Counted from the stretch's first letter, positions 8,467-18,237 are shown. The stretch is 64,000 nt of DNA from Ornithinibacillus scapharcae TW25 (GCF_000190475.1 NZ_AEWH01000059.1:1-64000); one strand, 5' to 3'. Numbers and translations: made by a program. The notes: a model not told the origin generated them from the sequence alone.

Positions 8467-9471
8467 CACTTTTTTTAAGATTGCAAGCGTAAAATCATCC
8501 CTTAACTGGAAATTCTGGAGACGTTCAAAATACCGATATACTTGATTAACAATTTCTTGAGCTGGTAAATGCATAAAGGTTCTTATCACTTCTAGCACTT
8601 CTTCCCTCTCAATAAATTGTTCCCCTTTTCGGCACTCTGTTACACCGTCTGTCAATAAGATAATCATATCGCCTTTTACAATTTCTTGTTCATATTGCAA
8701 ATAAGTCGTATCGGGATTCACGCCTAATACTAGACCCTTCGCTTCAATTTCTGTAAAACTATTCTCCTTGCTGTGATAAAAGAAACCAGGTTCATGACCT
8801 GCCGAAGAATAATAGAACTTACCTGTATCAGGTTTATACTGTGCATAGAACATGGTGATAAACATACTAGGGTCAATATTCCGTTCTACTACTCTATTTA
8901 AACTAGCAAGAATTGCATCCGTAGACATAATATTCTCAGGGAAACTATCAAGTGCATACTTGATCATAGACATTGACAATGCAGCAGGTATTCCTTTTCC
9001 TATAATATCTGCAATGGCAATGCTTATTGAACCATCTTTTCCCTTTACAACATGATGATAATCTCCATTCATCTGGTTTGCAGGTACACTAATAATTCCC
9101 AAATCAATATCTTCTAATTTCGGTATATTTGATTGCAACAGCATCTTTTGCATCCTTGCTGCTACATGTATTTCTGATTTTATTTCAAACTGTTTCTCTC
9201 TCAAAATCTGATATTCCTGATGTGCCAAACCATAGGAAATCATGGCTTCGAGTAAAAAGTTCATAGATGATTGAATCTTATCATGTAATTCAGGATAAAT
9301 TTCTAATAAAGCTTGTATATGTAAGTTTACAATCTCTTCTGGTAAAATATTATTTTTTATAAAGGTTTTGGAGATTTGCTCCGCACCATACAGTGCTCGC
9401 TCATCTCGAGTTTTTACGTAACCTTTTAACAATTCCGTGTAATTTCTAGCATCTAGATCTTTCGTATCCAT
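8461..9471 (-). CDS. rsbU: RsbU, PP2C phosphatase activating RsbV
   Basis: This 336-residue protein has an N-terminal helical RsbU domain (about 1-85) that binds RsbT. A linker (around 110-125, HVAARMQKMLLQS) leads to a PP2C/SpoIIE phosphatase domain with signatures MNGDYHHV, IADIIGKGIPAALSM, DGVTECR and DDFTLAIL. RsbT released from the stressosome turns it on, and it dephosphorylates RsbV-P. About 105 bases separate it from rsbT. Length equals the 335 residues usual in B. subtilis. Confidence 0.96.
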   Translation of the reverse strand: MDTKDLDARNYTELLKGYVKTRDERALYGAEQISKTFIKNNILPEEIVNLHIQALLEIYPELHDKIQSSMNFLLEAMISYGLAHQEYQILREKQFEIKSEIHVAARMQKMLLQSNIPKLEDIDLGIISVPANQMNGDYHHVVKGKDGSISIAIADIIGKGIPAALSMSMIKYALDSFPENIMSTDAILASLNRVVERNIDPSMFITMFYAQYKPDTGKFYYSSAGHEPGFFYHSKENSFTEIEAKGLVLGVNPDTTYLQYEQEIVKGDMIILLTDGVTECRKGEQFIEREEVLEVIRTFMHLPAQEIVNQVYRYFERLQNFQLRDDFTLAILKKVV

Positions 9472-9575
9472 AACGGCCTCTCCTATTCTCTATATAAGGA
9501 AGCTAATTTCTGAGTTCATATAATTAATTATCCACATGTTAAAAGATGCAATAGATACTGATAGAGATATGGTAG

Positions 9576-9977
9576 TCATCTAACCCATTTTACAGTGACA
9601 ATTTTCGTTCCTTTCCCAACTTCTGACTCAATATCGAATTCATCCATAAGCCTTCTAACCCCTGGTAAGCCAGCACCAAGTCCACCTGATGTAGAATAAC
9701 CATCTTCCATTACAAGACTTAAGTCTTTAATACCTGGACCTGTGTCTTCTGCTGTTACTCTTATACCTTTTAGTTCTAGGGATTCGACCGCTTCAAAATA
9801 AATTCTCCCTTCTTCAGCATATAAATAAATATTCCGAGCAAGTTCTGATATTGCTGTTGTTATTCGCGCTTGGTCAACCGTTCCAAAGCCCAAGTTTTTA
9901 GCAATCTCACGCCCCATTTGGCGAGCAGCAACAATGTCCCACTCTTTCATAATTCTTACACAGGATTTGGAATCCAT
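9576..9977 (-). CDS. rsbT: RsbT, stressosome switch kinase
   Basis: This 133-residue GHKL serine/threonine kinase has the N-box ISELARNIYLYA, the G1 box EDTGPGI and the G2 box GGLGAGLPGVRRLMDEF. Trapped by RsbS in unstressed cells, it phosphorylates RsbR and RsbS under environmental stress, leaves the complex and activates RsbU. It lies 3 bases after rsbS in the operon. Confidence 0.96.
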   Translation of the reverse strand: MDSKSCVRIMKEWDIVAARQMGREIAKNLGFGTVDQARITTAISELARNIYLYAEEGRIYFEAVESLELKGIRVTAEDTGPGIKDLSLVMEDGYSTSGGLGAGLPGVRRLMDEFDIESEVGKGTKIVTVKWVR

Positions 9978-9980
9978 CGA

Positions 9981-10337
9981 CTATTCCCCCAATTCCTGGT
10001 GCAATTTCAGCAAGCCTTGTTCTAAGTCTAGCGCGGTTGGAACATTTTGCATATGGATACCTAATTCAATTAAGGTCATTGCAACAGCTGGCTGAATGCC
10101 AGTTAATACGACTTTCGCCCCCATAAGGTCAGACATTAATACTACATCGCCCAATACTTTTGCAATAAAAGAGTCAATTACCTCCACAGAAGTTAAGTCG
10201 ATAACAACTCCAGTTGCTTCTGTTTGATGTATTTCTTTTAGCAAGTCTTCTTGAAATTGTATCGCAGTTTGGTCGTCTAATTCGGTTTGAATTGAAATCA
10301 GCAAGTAATTATGTAGCTTCAATATCGGTATTCGCAT
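9981..10337 (-). CDS. rsbS: RsbS, stressosome scaffold and RsbT antagonist
   Basis: This single-domain STAS protein of 118 residues forms the stressosome core with RsbR proteins and sequesters RsbT. The phosphorylatable serine is Ser56 in [13 protein letters not shown] (Ser59 in B. subtilis). Its start overlaps the rsbRA stop by one base, indicating coupling. Confidence 0.95.
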   Translation of the reverse strand: MRIPILKLHNYLLISIQTELDDQTAIQFQEDLLKEIHQTEATGVVIDLTSVEVIDSFIAKVLGDVVLMSDLMGAKVVLTGIQPAVAMTLIELGIHMQNVPTALDLEQGLLKLHQELGE

Positions 10338-11215
10338 TAATTTTTCTCACTCCCTTTATCAAGTCCTAATAATTTATCAATACTTTGCGTTTTATTTTCT
10401 ACTTCTAGAATTTTCTTATTGGTTATTTCCAGTGCAAGTAAAAATCCTTTTTTAAGGGTGCTTTTGGTTGGCAAATCAGTAAAGTTAATTCCTAAGTTAA
10501 CGATTGTTTGTGCAATCTCTGGACGGATACCAACAAGAATACACTTCGCTCCTAATAACCTCACTGCCTCTGTGGCTTGGAACAAGTGGTGTGCAACCAT
10601 TGTATCCACTACTGGAACACCAGTAATATCAATTAACACAACTTCTGCATTATGGCGCATAACTCCCTCTAGAAGGTTTTCCATGATAAACTTAGCCCGC
10701 TCTGTATCGATTGTTCCGATAAGCGGCATAATTGTGATGTTATCCATAACCGGGATTAAGGGTGCGGATAACTCCTGTAATGCTATGCGCTGAAGGGATA
10801 CAACATGCTCCCAACTAACAGAATATTCATTAACCAATTGCCTTATAATTGGTTCTACCCACGAATCTACATACTTTAATACTTCCGAAATATATTCCCC
10901 TTCCGGCTGGTCAATATGATGTAAGATCGTGTCTAATGTCACTTTTCGAAACACTAAAAGACCATCCGTTATATAACTTAATGGCCAACCTAAATGGATC
11001 ATTCTATCTGAGAAGTCTTTTATTACTTGTGGTGTTCCATCTCCTCTAATGCTATTAAGAATAACATTAACAAATTCCTCGTTATTACTTTCAAATAACT
11101 CTGCTGATATTTCAGCTGTATAGTTAACATCTTTTAATCTGCTAATTTCCTTATTCCATTCTTTTATGATATGCTCTTTATTTTTAATAGCGACTTCCTT
11201 TAAATCCCTACCCAT
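10337..11215 (-). CDS. rsbRA: RsbRA, stressosome sensor and co-antagonist
   Basis: The N-terminal domain (about 1-140) is the globin-like non-heme fold of RsbR proteins, and the C-terminal STAS domain builds the stressosome core. With the ATG at 11215, preceded by GGGGGGA, the protein has 292 residues. The two RsbT target threonines then fall at Thr171 (GTIDTERA) and Thr205 (VVDTMVA), the same numbers as in B. subtilis RsbRA, which supports this start over an upstream in-frame one. The C-terminus carries about 25 extra charged residues. Other RsbR paralogues are not in this window. Confidence 0.94.
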   Translation of the reverse strand: MGRDLKEVAIKNKEHIIKEWNKEISRLKDVNYTAEISAELFESNNEEFVNVILNSIRGDGTPQVIKDFSDRMIHLGWPLSYITDGLLVFRKVTLDTILHHIDQPEGEYISEVLKYVDSWVEPIIRQLVNEYSVSWEHVVSLQRIALQELSAPLIPVMDNITIMPLIGTIDTERAKFIMENLLEGVMRHNAEVVLIDITGVPVVDTMVAHHLFQATEAVRLLGAKCILVGIRPEIAQTIVNLGINFTDLPTKSTLKKGFLLALEITNKKILEVENKTQSIDKLLGLDKGSEKN

Positions 11216-11367
11216 TTCAAGAGTCCCCCCGAAATATAAAATATTATAAATATTGTCACACGATAAGTTTATTAATGCAAATAAAATAAGCACTGCCACT
11301 ATACAGATACAGCAGAGAATATTTATATGTAGTTTTAAGAGTATTCAATATATTCTAGGCATAAAAA

Positions 11368-11400
11368 AACCCATAGCTTATATAACATTAACTATGAGTT
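11368..11400 (-). terminator. Terminator between ndoA and rsbRA
   Basis: On the minus strand AACTCATAG pairs with CTATGGGTT (one G-U) around a 15-base loop and is followed by seven T. It separates the alr/ndoA unit from the rsbRA operon. Confidence 0.75.
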
Positions 11401-11401
11401 C

Positions 11402-11761
11402 TTATTGACCATACATGTCCTTAAGCCCAAGACTTATTTCCAATGCATGATTTATTTTTTGCATCATGACTTGGTCTAGCTTTGTTATTTTATCTGTTAG
11501 TCGCTGTTTATCCAACGTTCGAATCTGTTCTAAAAGAATAACAGAATCCCGATCGAACCCATATTTCTTTGCATCTATTTCCACATGAGTAGGTAGTTTT
11601 GCTTTCTGAATTTGGGCAGTAATAGCAGCAACAATAACAGTTGGGCTGAATCGATTCCCAATATCATTTTGGAGAATTAATACAGGACGAACGCCCCCTT
11701 GTTCGGATCCAACTACAGGGGATAAGTCAGCGAAATACACTTCGCCTCTCTGAACAATCAA
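11402..11761 (-). CDS. ndoA: NdoA (EndoA/MazF-type) mRNA endoribonuclease toxin
   Basis: This 119-residue MazF-fold ribonuclease cleaves single-stranded RNA; in B. subtilis the site is UACAU. Catalytic Arg25 (GGVRPVL) and Thr48 (AAITAQ) are at the positions known for the B. subtilis enzyme. The start is TTG, 3 bases after the antitoxin stop. It is immediately downstream of ndoAI, with which it forms a type II module, and upstream of the stressosome genes as in B. subtilis. Confidence 0.95.
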   Translation of the reverse strand: MIVQRGEVYFADLSPVVGSEQGGVRPVLILQNDIGNRFSPTVIVAAITAQIQKAKLPTHVEIDAKKYGFDRDSVILLEQIRTLDKQRLTDKITKLDQVMMQKINHALEISLGLKDMYGQ

Positions 11762-11764
11762 ATC

Positions 11765-12049
11765 CTACACCCCGATCACAGAGCGCTCTAGAGTAATTTC
11801 AGCCTCCTCTTCCGCTTGAAAAGCTTCAGAAGCAATAGAGAGATTAATTCTAGCCATTTCTTGATAGCCTTTTTGCATGGATTGATAAAAGTTCTGGATA
11901 TATTCTTCTTTTTTCGTTTCTAAATAGGTTCTAGTAGCCTGACATATGATATCACTAAGGTCCCTGTTTTCTTTCTTCACTAATCCATCCACCTCATTTA
12001 GTAGGTTTTTCGGTAGCCGTACCATCACTTCTTGTAAGCTCTCTGACAA
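11765..12049 (-). CDS. ndoAI: NdoAI (EndoAI) antitoxin, ribbon-helix-helix
   Basis: The N-terminal ribbon-helix-helix (EVMVRLPKNLLNEVDGLVKKENRDLSDI is its span) binds DNA and dimerises. The C-terminal part (GYQEMARINLSIASEA...) wraps the toxin. I prefer the TTG at 12049: GGAGG lies 9 bases before it, the protein is 94 residues, and it begins MSESL like the 93-residue B. subtilis protein. An ATG two codons earlier (12055) is possible but only 3 bases from GGAGG. Confidence 0.92.
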   Translation of the reverse strand: MSESLQEVMVRLPKNLLNEVDGLVKKENRDLSDIICQATRTYLETKKEEYIQNFYQSMQKGYQEMARINLSIASEAFQAEEEAEITLERSVIGV

Positions 12050-12208
12050 AACCATGCACCTCCGCCAACTGCCTGAACGATCGTTTCTATTTTCTACTTT
12101 TTTATCAAATTTAATAATATCATTGTATAGCTCTAATTGCAAAGGCTTCTAGGCTTTTTCCTGAAAAATATTAGGTATTAATTCCACACCTTTTTAATAC
12201 CCATTTCA

Positions 12209-13369
12209 TTAATTTACATAGACCCTTGGAATTCTCTCATTGAGCATACAAGGTATCTCATAATTGATTGTTTCTAAGTAATCCGCAATTTCATCTATCT
12301 CAATATTATCGTTGCCTTGCTTTCCAATTAGGGTTACCTTTGTACCAATCTTGTATTCTCTATCCATTCTTATCATTAATTGATCCATACAAATCCGGCC
12401 AACAATAGGCATTCTATTGCCCTCCACTAAAACACTCATACCCTGAAGTTTTCTACTCCATCCATCCCCATATCCTATAGGGACTGTTCCAATCCATTCA
12501 TCTGCTTCCGCAATATACGTTCTTCCATAGCTAACTGACTCCCCTTTTGACAATTTCTTCACATGAACCAGTTTACTATGTAATGAAAAGGCCGGTCTCA
12601 AATTGATTTGATGTTCCTCTTTTACGGTCGCGGAAGGATACAACCCATACATGGATATGCCGAAGCGAATACAATTATGCACACTTTTTGGAAAACGTAT
12701 CGAAGCAGCGCTATTACCAATATGAATCGTCACAGGTAAATCCCATTTTTCTTTAAAAACCATTAATAAACGATTAAATCGCTCGTTCTGTTCATAGAAA
12801 AAGTTGAGATCGGTTTCATCAGCAGTAGCAAAATGTGTAAACACTCCTGTAAGCTGTACCTTAGGGTTACCAATTAACCCCTGTAACACATCCTCTAATT
12901 CTTCCTCCGTTCGCAATCCAATTCGGCCCATTCCGGTATCAAATTTAAGATGTAAATGGAGAGGTTTCTTTAAATCATACTGATTAATCTCATCCAACCA
13001 TTCCCTTTGGAAAAAGGGTAAGGTGATATTATTTTCCGCTGCTATCGGTGCATATCGTGGTGGAACCAAACCAAGCACAAGAATTGGGACATCAATAGCT
13101 GCCCTTCTAAGCTTGATAGCTTCCTCTAACAACGCAACAGCTAAACCATTTGCACCAGATTCAATTGCTTTTTTTGCGACAGGTACTATCCCATGTCCAT
13201 AAGCATTCGCTTTTACTACTGCAATAATATTACTATCTTGCGGTAGTTTTTCCTTCATTTGGGTAATATTATACTTAATTGCTTCAAGATTTATTTCAAT
13301 CCACGTATCGCGATAAAATTCATCTACCACAATAGATTGCTCCCTTCTTAGATCAAGAGGCTGGGACAT
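12209..13369 (-). CDS. alr: Alanine racemase
   Basis: This PLP enzyme interconverts L- and D-alanine for peptidoglycan. The PLP lysine is Lys53 in IAVVKANAYGHG, and the catalytic tyrosine is in PIGYGDGWSR. An N-terminal TIM barrel and a C-terminal beta domain (VGRICMDQLMIR) are present. I set the start at the ATG at 13369 with AGAGGA six bases upstream, giving 386 residues, the family length. Position between ydcC and ndoAI matches B. subtilis alrA. Confidence 0.95.
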   Translation of the reverse strand: MSQPLDLRREQSIVVDEFYRDTWIEINLEAIKYNITQMKEKLPQDSNIIAVVKANAYGHGIVPVAKKAIESGANGLAVALLEEAIKLRRAAIDVPILVLGLVPPRYAPIAAENNITLPFFQREWLDEINQYDLKKPLHLHLKFDTGMGRIGLRTEEELEDVLQGLIGNPKVQLTGVFTHFATADETDLNFFYEQNERFNRLLMVFKEKWDLPVTIHIGNSAASIRFPKSVHNCIRFGISMYGLYPSATVKEEHQINLRPAFSLHSKLVHVKKLSKGESVSYGRTYIAEADEWIGTVPIGYGDGWSRKLQGMSVLVEGNRMPIVGRICMDQLMIRMDREYKIGTKVTLIGKQGNDNIEIDEIADYLETINYEIPCMLNERIPRVYVN

Positions 13370-13499
13370 GTATTTTCCTCTAGTAAAATACAAACAAAAT
13401 GATATTACTATAAGCACCCGCTCCGGAAATTCTACATTGTTCGTAGTTCTAGATGTAAAATTCAGCTTCGTTCCAGTCTCTTTCATTATAAAACAAAAG

Positions 13500-13521
13500 C
13501 AGACTCTATTCTATGAGCCTG
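13500..13521 (-). terminator. Terminator after ydcC
   Basis: Minus-strand CAGGCTC pairs with GAGTCTG (one G-U) around an 8-base loop and is followed by CTTTTGTTTT. Confidence 0.65.
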
Positions 13522-13536
13522 CCCAATTTTCCTATA

Positions 13537-14565
13537 TTATTTCACTTCTTGACCTTGCACTTGCACGGATTGCGCAACTTCGATTAATTCTTCTCTTGTT
13601 AGTTGATCACTCGCCAGATAAAAATTCATACCGTTATAATCCCACTCTAATGCATTATCAGATAGTGCCCCGACAGCACCAAAACCAAGATTCACGATAT
13701 CACCATTTACCTCGACAGGTGATGAAAGAGTTTCAACTACATCCTTCTTTTCTTGTACTAAAGTGAAATTTTTTTCACCCTGAAAAGTAGATATAATTCT
13801 TTTACCATTATCTAATTCCACTTCAACTCGATCGATAAGCTCTGCCCCAGCAGTGTTTACCGGTGACATTACTTCTAGCTCCTCAATTACCCCATCGCCT
13901 GAAGTCGGCATGTCCTCTGGAGTAGCACTTGCCATATTTTGTTCAATCTCAAAATCTTTGTCATTAAAGCTAGGATCTAACTCGAAGCTTTTGAACTTTA
14001 CCTCAACAATCGCATTTCCATCCGTATCTAATATTTTCACCATTGTTGGTGTATAGTTTTCTTTATCAAAATAGATTTCTTGATATGGTAGATTGTTATT
14101 GCTTTGGTAATTCGTCTTGGTTTTAAAGATATAGTTATTTTCATCTTTCGTGAATTCTGCTTCTTCATCATTTATGATATCTTCTACAAGTGATTGATAA
14201 AGATATGGTTGACTACTATTATCAGGCCAATCCGATTGAAACTTAAAGCTCTTCTTCAGCTCTGGTGTTAATACAAATACACCGTCTTTATTTTTCAAAA
14301 TGATTTGACTACCCTTATCCTCTTTATTACTAGATAGTGCAACTCTATAAAACGCTTCTTTTTTATGCCAAACATCAATATTAAACAATTGCTCCTCTTG
14401 CCCTGTATTCATTTTCATTTCAACATTTGCCTTATAACCCGCTAAATCTTCTACATTCTCACCAAGCTTTTTCACTACGTCTTCCTGGGACTGCTCACCA
14501 CAGGCAGCTAAGAATAAAAGAATCCCAATACCTAATATCATCCACAGACGTGATTTTTTTATCAT
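13537..14565 (-). CDS. ydcC: YdcC-family outer-face lipoprotein (LolA-like fold)
   Basis: A 342-residue lipoprotein: a lysine/arginine start and hydrophobic segment end in the lipobox LFLAAC near residue 22. The rest is the LolA/LppX-like beta-rich domain of the DUF4367/YdcC family, with repeated 'YKANVEMKMNTG...EQLFNIDVWHK' type strands. The start ATG at 14565 has AGGGAG eight bases before it; two ATGs upstream are less well spaced. In B. subtilis ydcC is sporulation-associated; the molecular role is unknown. It lies between acpS and alr, as there. Confidence 0.88.
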   Translation of the reverse strand: MIKKSRLWMILGIGILLFLAACGEQSQEDVVKKLGENVEDLAGYKANVEMKMNTGQEEQLFNIDVWHKKEAFYRVALSSNKEDKGSQIILKNKDGVFVLTPELKKSFKFQSDWPDNSSQPYLYQSLVEDIINDEEAEFTKDENNYIFKTKTNYQSNNNLPYQEIYFDKENYTPTMVKILDTDGNAIVEVKFKSFELDPSFNDKDFEIEQNMASATPEDMPTSGDGVIEELEVMSPVNTAGAELIDRVEVELDNGKRIISTFQGEKNFTLVQEKKDVVETLSSPVEVNGDIVNLGFGAVGALSDNALEWDYNGMNFYLASDQLTREELIEVAQSVQVQGQEVK

Positions 14566-14604
14566 GGACATATCTCCCTTGTCTAAAATTACAAACCTAA
14601 CCAA

Positions 14605-14910
14605 ATAGGCTTATTACGATTTATACAAAGGGAACTCTTTCCCATCAAAAGAAAATAGGCATGACCACTTCTCCTTTAATAAGGCAATACTATCATCCTC
14701 TTCATTCCACCCTCTCCTTTATTATTCCTCTACCACCTATCCGAATCCTCTGTATACCTCTGCCTTAATTTCACTGAAGATACATGAATAATGGCCAAAT
14801 CGCTACTTTCTTTTGTGGTGTTTTATCAATAGCTTGTTCCCTCATGCCCGCAATAAAATATATGAGACAACCTTACCTTTTATGCAGATGTTATCCCGTA
14901 AACAAGTAAT
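14605..14910 (-). other. Intergenic stretch between acpS and ydcC with vestigial short ORFs
   Basis: This stretch holds no normal gene. On the minus strand 14771-14845 encodes a 24-residue coding-like peptide (MREQAIDKTPQKKVAIWPLF plus four). After it come two miniature ORFs with strong Shine-Dalgarno sequences: 14676-14705 (MKRMIVLPY, after AAAGGAGAGGGTGG) and a five-codon one (MPIFF, after AAAGGAG). They could be remnants of a lost gene or leader peptides for ydcC; nothing decides between these. Confidence 0.3.
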
Positions 14911-15264
14911 TTAGACTTCTAGAACTACTTGAGCTACCGCATATTCTCTACTATGGGTAATGGATACGAAAATATTCATTCTTTCTTCTAAAGAAACCTT
15001 AATGTACGGTGCACCTTTTCCATCATTAAGCACTTCAATATCTTGAAAACTAAGTTTTCCAATACCAGTTCCCATCGCTTTTGAGAATGCCTCTTTTGCC
15101 GCAAATCTACCCGCTATATATTCTATTTTTCTTTGATCGCTTTGGATGGATGTATACTTTTGTTTTTCTACATCTGTTAAAATCCGATCAATAAATCGGT
15201 CATTTTTGATGCTTTCCTTTATTCTATTAAGTTCAATAATATCGATTCCTATTCCTTTTATCAT
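14911..15264 (-). CDS. acpS: Holo-acyl-carrier-protein synthase
   Basis: AcpS transfers the 4'-phosphopantetheine of coenzyme A to apo-ACP for fatty acid synthesis. The 117-residue protein has the signature Asp8 in IGIDIIEL and the WGRFAAKEAF-type motif (GRFAAKEAFSKAMGTG) with the metal-binding glutamate. The start at 15264 has AGGAG eight bases upstream; an earlier ATG overlaps that site. Divergent from the rhomboid gene. Confidence 0.95.
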   Translation of the reverse strand: MIKGIGIDIIELNRIKESIKNDRFIDRILTDVEKQKYTSIQSDQRKIEYIAGRFAAKEAFSKAMGTGIGKLSFQDIEVLNDGKGAPYIKVSLEERMNIFVSITHSREYAVAQVVLEV

Positions 15265-15398
15265 TATGGTATCTCCTAACACATACGTGTATATATTTTA
15301 TCTAAGTATAGTATTATAGTAATCTAATAATGTACATACTTTAATCATAACCAATCTAACCATGAAAATACGATACCCGAATAGAAAGAAGGGAAAAA

Positions 15399-16163
15399 AT
15401 GTTTATTCGGAATGAAAGAAGTCTGAAGGAGTTTATGGCAAACTATCCTGTCGTTTCAGGAATCATTATTATCCATATTGCCATATGGCTGTTGAGCGAT
15501 GCATTATCGATACCGTTATTCGAACGTTTATATGACTTAGGGGTTGGCCACCATTATATGATTCACCAGGGGGAGTATTGGCGATTTATCACACCGATTT
15601 TTTTACATGGTGGACTAATGCATATGTTATTCAATTCATTTTCATTAGTTTTATTTGGACCGGCTCTAGAGCGAATGATTGGAAAGAGCATGTTTTTAAT
15701 AGCTTATCTAGGAGCCGGAGTATTAGCGAATATCACAACATTTTTCATAAATCCATCATTTATGTTCCCCCATGTAGGTGCATCCGGAGCAATATTTGGG
15801 TTATTTGGAATTTATATCTTTATGGTAGTGTTTCGTAAATCATTGATTGATTCCCAAAACGCACAAATTGTAACTGTTATCTTTCTAATCGGACTCATCA
15901 TGACGTTCATCCGACCCGGGATCAATCAATACGCACATATCCTTGGATTTGCTGCAGGCTTTCTTATTGCTCCACTAGTATTAGTAAGAGCCAAGCCCTT
16001 CTATGCTTCGCAATATCGTCGAACACATCATGATGATGGTGAAATCCGCTTCAATCCTAATCGGTGGAAAAGAAAAAGGTTCTCCAGGAAAATGAAACAA
16101 AATCCATTGTGGATTATTATAATAGTGCTTGCCATCATTGGATTACTTAGTTATCTAATTTAA
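15399..16163 (+). CDS. Rhomboid-family intramembrane serine protease (YdcA-like)
   Basis: This 254-residue polytopic membrane protein has a six-helix rhomboid core: HGGLMHMLFNS (His70, Asn79), the catalytic serine Ser129 in GASGAIFG, and His180 in AHILGFAAG. A basic cytoplasmic segment (RRTHHDDGEIRFNPNRWKRK) precedes a seventh hydrophobic helix, making it longer than the roughly 200 residues I recall for B. subtilis YdcA. Substrates are unknown. It is divergent from acpS and sits in the conserved ydbT-ydcA-acpS order. Confidence 0.92.
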   Translation: MFIRNERSLKEFMANYPVVSGIIIIHIAIWLLSDALSIPLFERLYDLGVGHHYMIHQGEYWRFITPIFLHGGLMHMLFNSFSLVLFGPALERMIGKSMFLIAYLGAGVLANITTFFINPSFMFPHVGASGAIFGLFGIYIFMVVFRKSLIDSQNAQIVTVIFLIGLIMTFIRPGINQYAHILGFAAGFLIAPLVLVRAKPFYASQYRRTHHDDGEIRFNPNRWKRKRFSRKMKQNPLWIIIIVLAIIGLLSYLI

Positions 16164-16181
16164 AAATATCGAGGGGTTACG

Positions 16182-17609
16182 TTATACCCCTCGATAAGAA
16201 TACCAATCGGCTACATGATGCAATTCTTCTTCATCTAACTCTTTCACAAAGTAATGTTTCCCTAACCCCATTTTCCCAACAATGGAAAGCTTTATCGTGG
16301 CTAAATTTTCCCGTTTATGAAGAAAATGTTGCTTTTTATTTAAGGCTTGTATTCGTTTATGGTTCATAACCATCGTAGTCTTACTTAAGGTTCGGTATCG
16401 AATAGATAATTTTCTTCCATCCATTACGTGACCAGTATCTTTATACTGTAAAACCCCAAGTATTATACTTCCAATCAGCAACAAAATCGGGACCCAGATA
16501 AAATGCGGGACCACAATCCCTACTGCTATCAATAATAGTAATGCAGGGAAGAACACTCGTGCTATATAGTATTTCAAAGCGCGCTTAGGAAGGGAATGCA
16601 TTTTTCTATTGTCTGCTTGATATTCTGGTAGAAACTTCTGTAGAAAGGAGTTCAACTCGTCTACTTTTAATACCGGGAATAGAACAGTGGAGAATTGCTC
16701 TCCTTTTTCATTTGAACCTCCTGCAATTTCTGCTATTACTGTACAATAACCAAATGGCTGTCTAAAAACACTCTCGACATGGCCTACTGCTTGTATACGT
16801 CTTATTGGGATAGTTATTTGTTTTTTCTCAATCAATCCATGGGTAATTACAATGTCCTCTCCAACTTTTGAGACCGTGAAGTTCCAATATTTGGTCATCG
16901 TACCTAATATGCCCAATAACCAAACCAGAAGTAAGACACCAATTCCCATTAGTATCATCAATAAGAGCCCTAAGCCAATTAGCCATTTATATGCTTCATC
17001 ATAAAAACTATTTGGGATAAATCTAATTACTTCCGATGATACAAATCCCACTAATGCTAAGATTACCCCAATACTGCCCGAGGTAGCTCCTGCAAAAATC
17101 AAACGTTTTCGAGAAATCGTCTCAGCCGGTACAGTAGAAGTCTCCTCTTCAACCTCCTCATTTTTCTTAAGCGTCTTTAATTCTGCACGTAATGCCTCGC
17201 CATCTTCTAACGACAACGCAAGGAGTGATGCCTCTGCTTCTGAACCTGTACCTGCAGTTTCAATCTCTACCTTTACAAGCTTAAAGATTCTATGTAATAA
17301 GTTTTGTGTTAAATCGATAGACTGGATTCGATTTTTGGATATATACCGTTTTTTTCGAATGAATATACCGTATTCCAGTCTTAATTCATCCCCATCTATC
17401 CTGTAAGTAAATCGACTCCAGGATAAAATACTTGTTCCTGTTATCAATAAGAGAAGAAAAAACACAATAAATATGGCATAAAGTAGATGATCATCAAACA
17501 TCGTGACAAAAACTAGGATAATTAAAAAGATGGAATCCTTTATCCCCTTAATCAAATTAAATACAATCGTGGCTGGATGTAACTTTTCTGGCTTAGACAT
17601 CATCTTCAT
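16182..17609 (-). CDS. ydbT: YdbT, membrane PH-domain (bPH2/DUF304) protein
   Basis: This 475-residue membrane protein has three bPH2-type pleckstrin-homology modules, each following a pair of transmembrane helices: FTYRIDGDELRLEYGIF, NFTVSKVGEDIVITHGLIEKKQITIPIRRIQAV, and GRKLSIRYRTLSKTTMVMNHKRIQAL. YdbST of B. subtilis protects against certain bacteriocins and is linked to cell-envelope stress sigma factors. The gene overlaps ydbS by 17 bases. The start could also be the third codon, which is better spaced from AAGGGTGG. Confidence 0.88.
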   Translation of the reverse strand: MKMMSKPEKLHPATIVFNLIKGIKDSIFLIILVFVTMFDDHLLYAIFIVFFLLLLITGTSILSWSRFTYRIDGDELRLEYGIFIRKKRYISKNRIQSIDLTQNLLHRIFKLVKVEIETAGTGSEAEASLLALSLEDGEALRAELKTLKKNEEVEEETSTVPAETISRKRLIFAGATSGSIGVILALVGFVSSEVIRFIPNSFYDEAYKWLIGLGLLLMILMGIGVLLLVWLLGILGTMTKYWNFTVSKVGEDIVITHGLIEKKQITIPIRRIQAVGHVESVFRQPFGYCTVIAEIAGGSNEKGEQFSTVLFPVLKVDELNSFLQKFLPEYQADNRKMHSLPKRALKYYIARVFFPALLLLIAVGIVVPHFIWVPILLLIGSIILGVLQYKDTGHVMDGRKLSIRYRTLSKTTMVMNHKRIQALNKKQHFLHKRENLATIKLSIVGKMGLGKHYFVKELDEEELHHVADWYSYRGV

Positions 17610-18072
17610 CCACCCTTGCTAGAGTAGAGATCCTATCCCTTAAGTCTGAAGCAATTTCATTTGATAGTGCCGGTATTTTATGTGTGGTAGCAGCTGTCGA
17701 TATCGAAACACTTGCTAGGTCAAACTTTTTTAAGATTGGACCTTGTTCTGTTTCAACATGCTGTACACGAATCATTGGGATAAGTGTTCTAGAAACAACT
17801 AGTATTCCGTGTTGAATATAAATCTCTTGATCAAACACTTCGTAACGCCATCTTCTCCAGCGAAGCTTTGGTAGTAAAAATACAGTTAAGTATGTACTAA
17901 CGATACTTGTTAGAATTAATATTAGTACGATCCACAGTGGAAAGTCTAAGACAAAATGCAATACTATCGCCACTATGCTTATTAGCCAAACAATAATTTC
18001 ATATAACGCGGCTGTGATTTTCCATGCTTTTATCGCATCTTTGGATATTGTATGTACTGGTGGCTTCCTCAT
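17593..18072 (-). CDS. ydbS: YdbS, membrane PH-domain (bPH2) protein
   Basis: This 159-residue protein has two adjacent N-terminal transmembrane helices (about 25-70) and one bPH2 domain (WRYEVFDQEIYIQHGILVVS... RVQHVETEQGPI). It is the partner of YdbT, encoded immediately downstream with overlapping reading frames. It is the first gene of the pair; the 165-base gap to the cshA terminator holds its promoter, which I could not resolve with confidence. Confidence 0.88.
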   Translation of the reverse strand: MRKPPVHTISKDAIKAWKITAALYEIIVWLISIVAIVLHFVLDFPLWIVLILILTSIVSTYLTVFLLPKLRWRRWRYEVFDQEIYIQHGILVVSRTLIPMIRVQHVETEQGPILKKFDLASVSISTAATTHKIPALSNEIASDLRDRISTLARVDEDDV

Positions 18073-18200
18073 AAAGTCACCATCCCCCCTTTATGATATA
18101 TGTCATAAAACTAACCAGTATTTTCCCTTTTTGTAATTCTATACTAAATAATACTACGATTAATAGCTTTCATGGTACTCTATTTTCACTCTAAACGTAC

Positions 18201-18230
18201 AAAAAAGCTCCTAAACATTAGGAGCTTTTT
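18201..18230 (-). terminator. Terminator after cshA
   Basis: AAAAAGCTCCT pairs with AGGAGCTTTTT around a 7-base loop, with A- and T-runs on both sides; it ends cshA on the minus strand. Confidence 0.9.
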
Positions 18231-18237
18231 CTAGAAG

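Noticed and set aside
10419-11049. Long antisense ORFs inside rsbRA, typA, thiolase and treP
   Set aside because: They lie opposite well-defined genes, have no ribosome sites and no recognisable domains.
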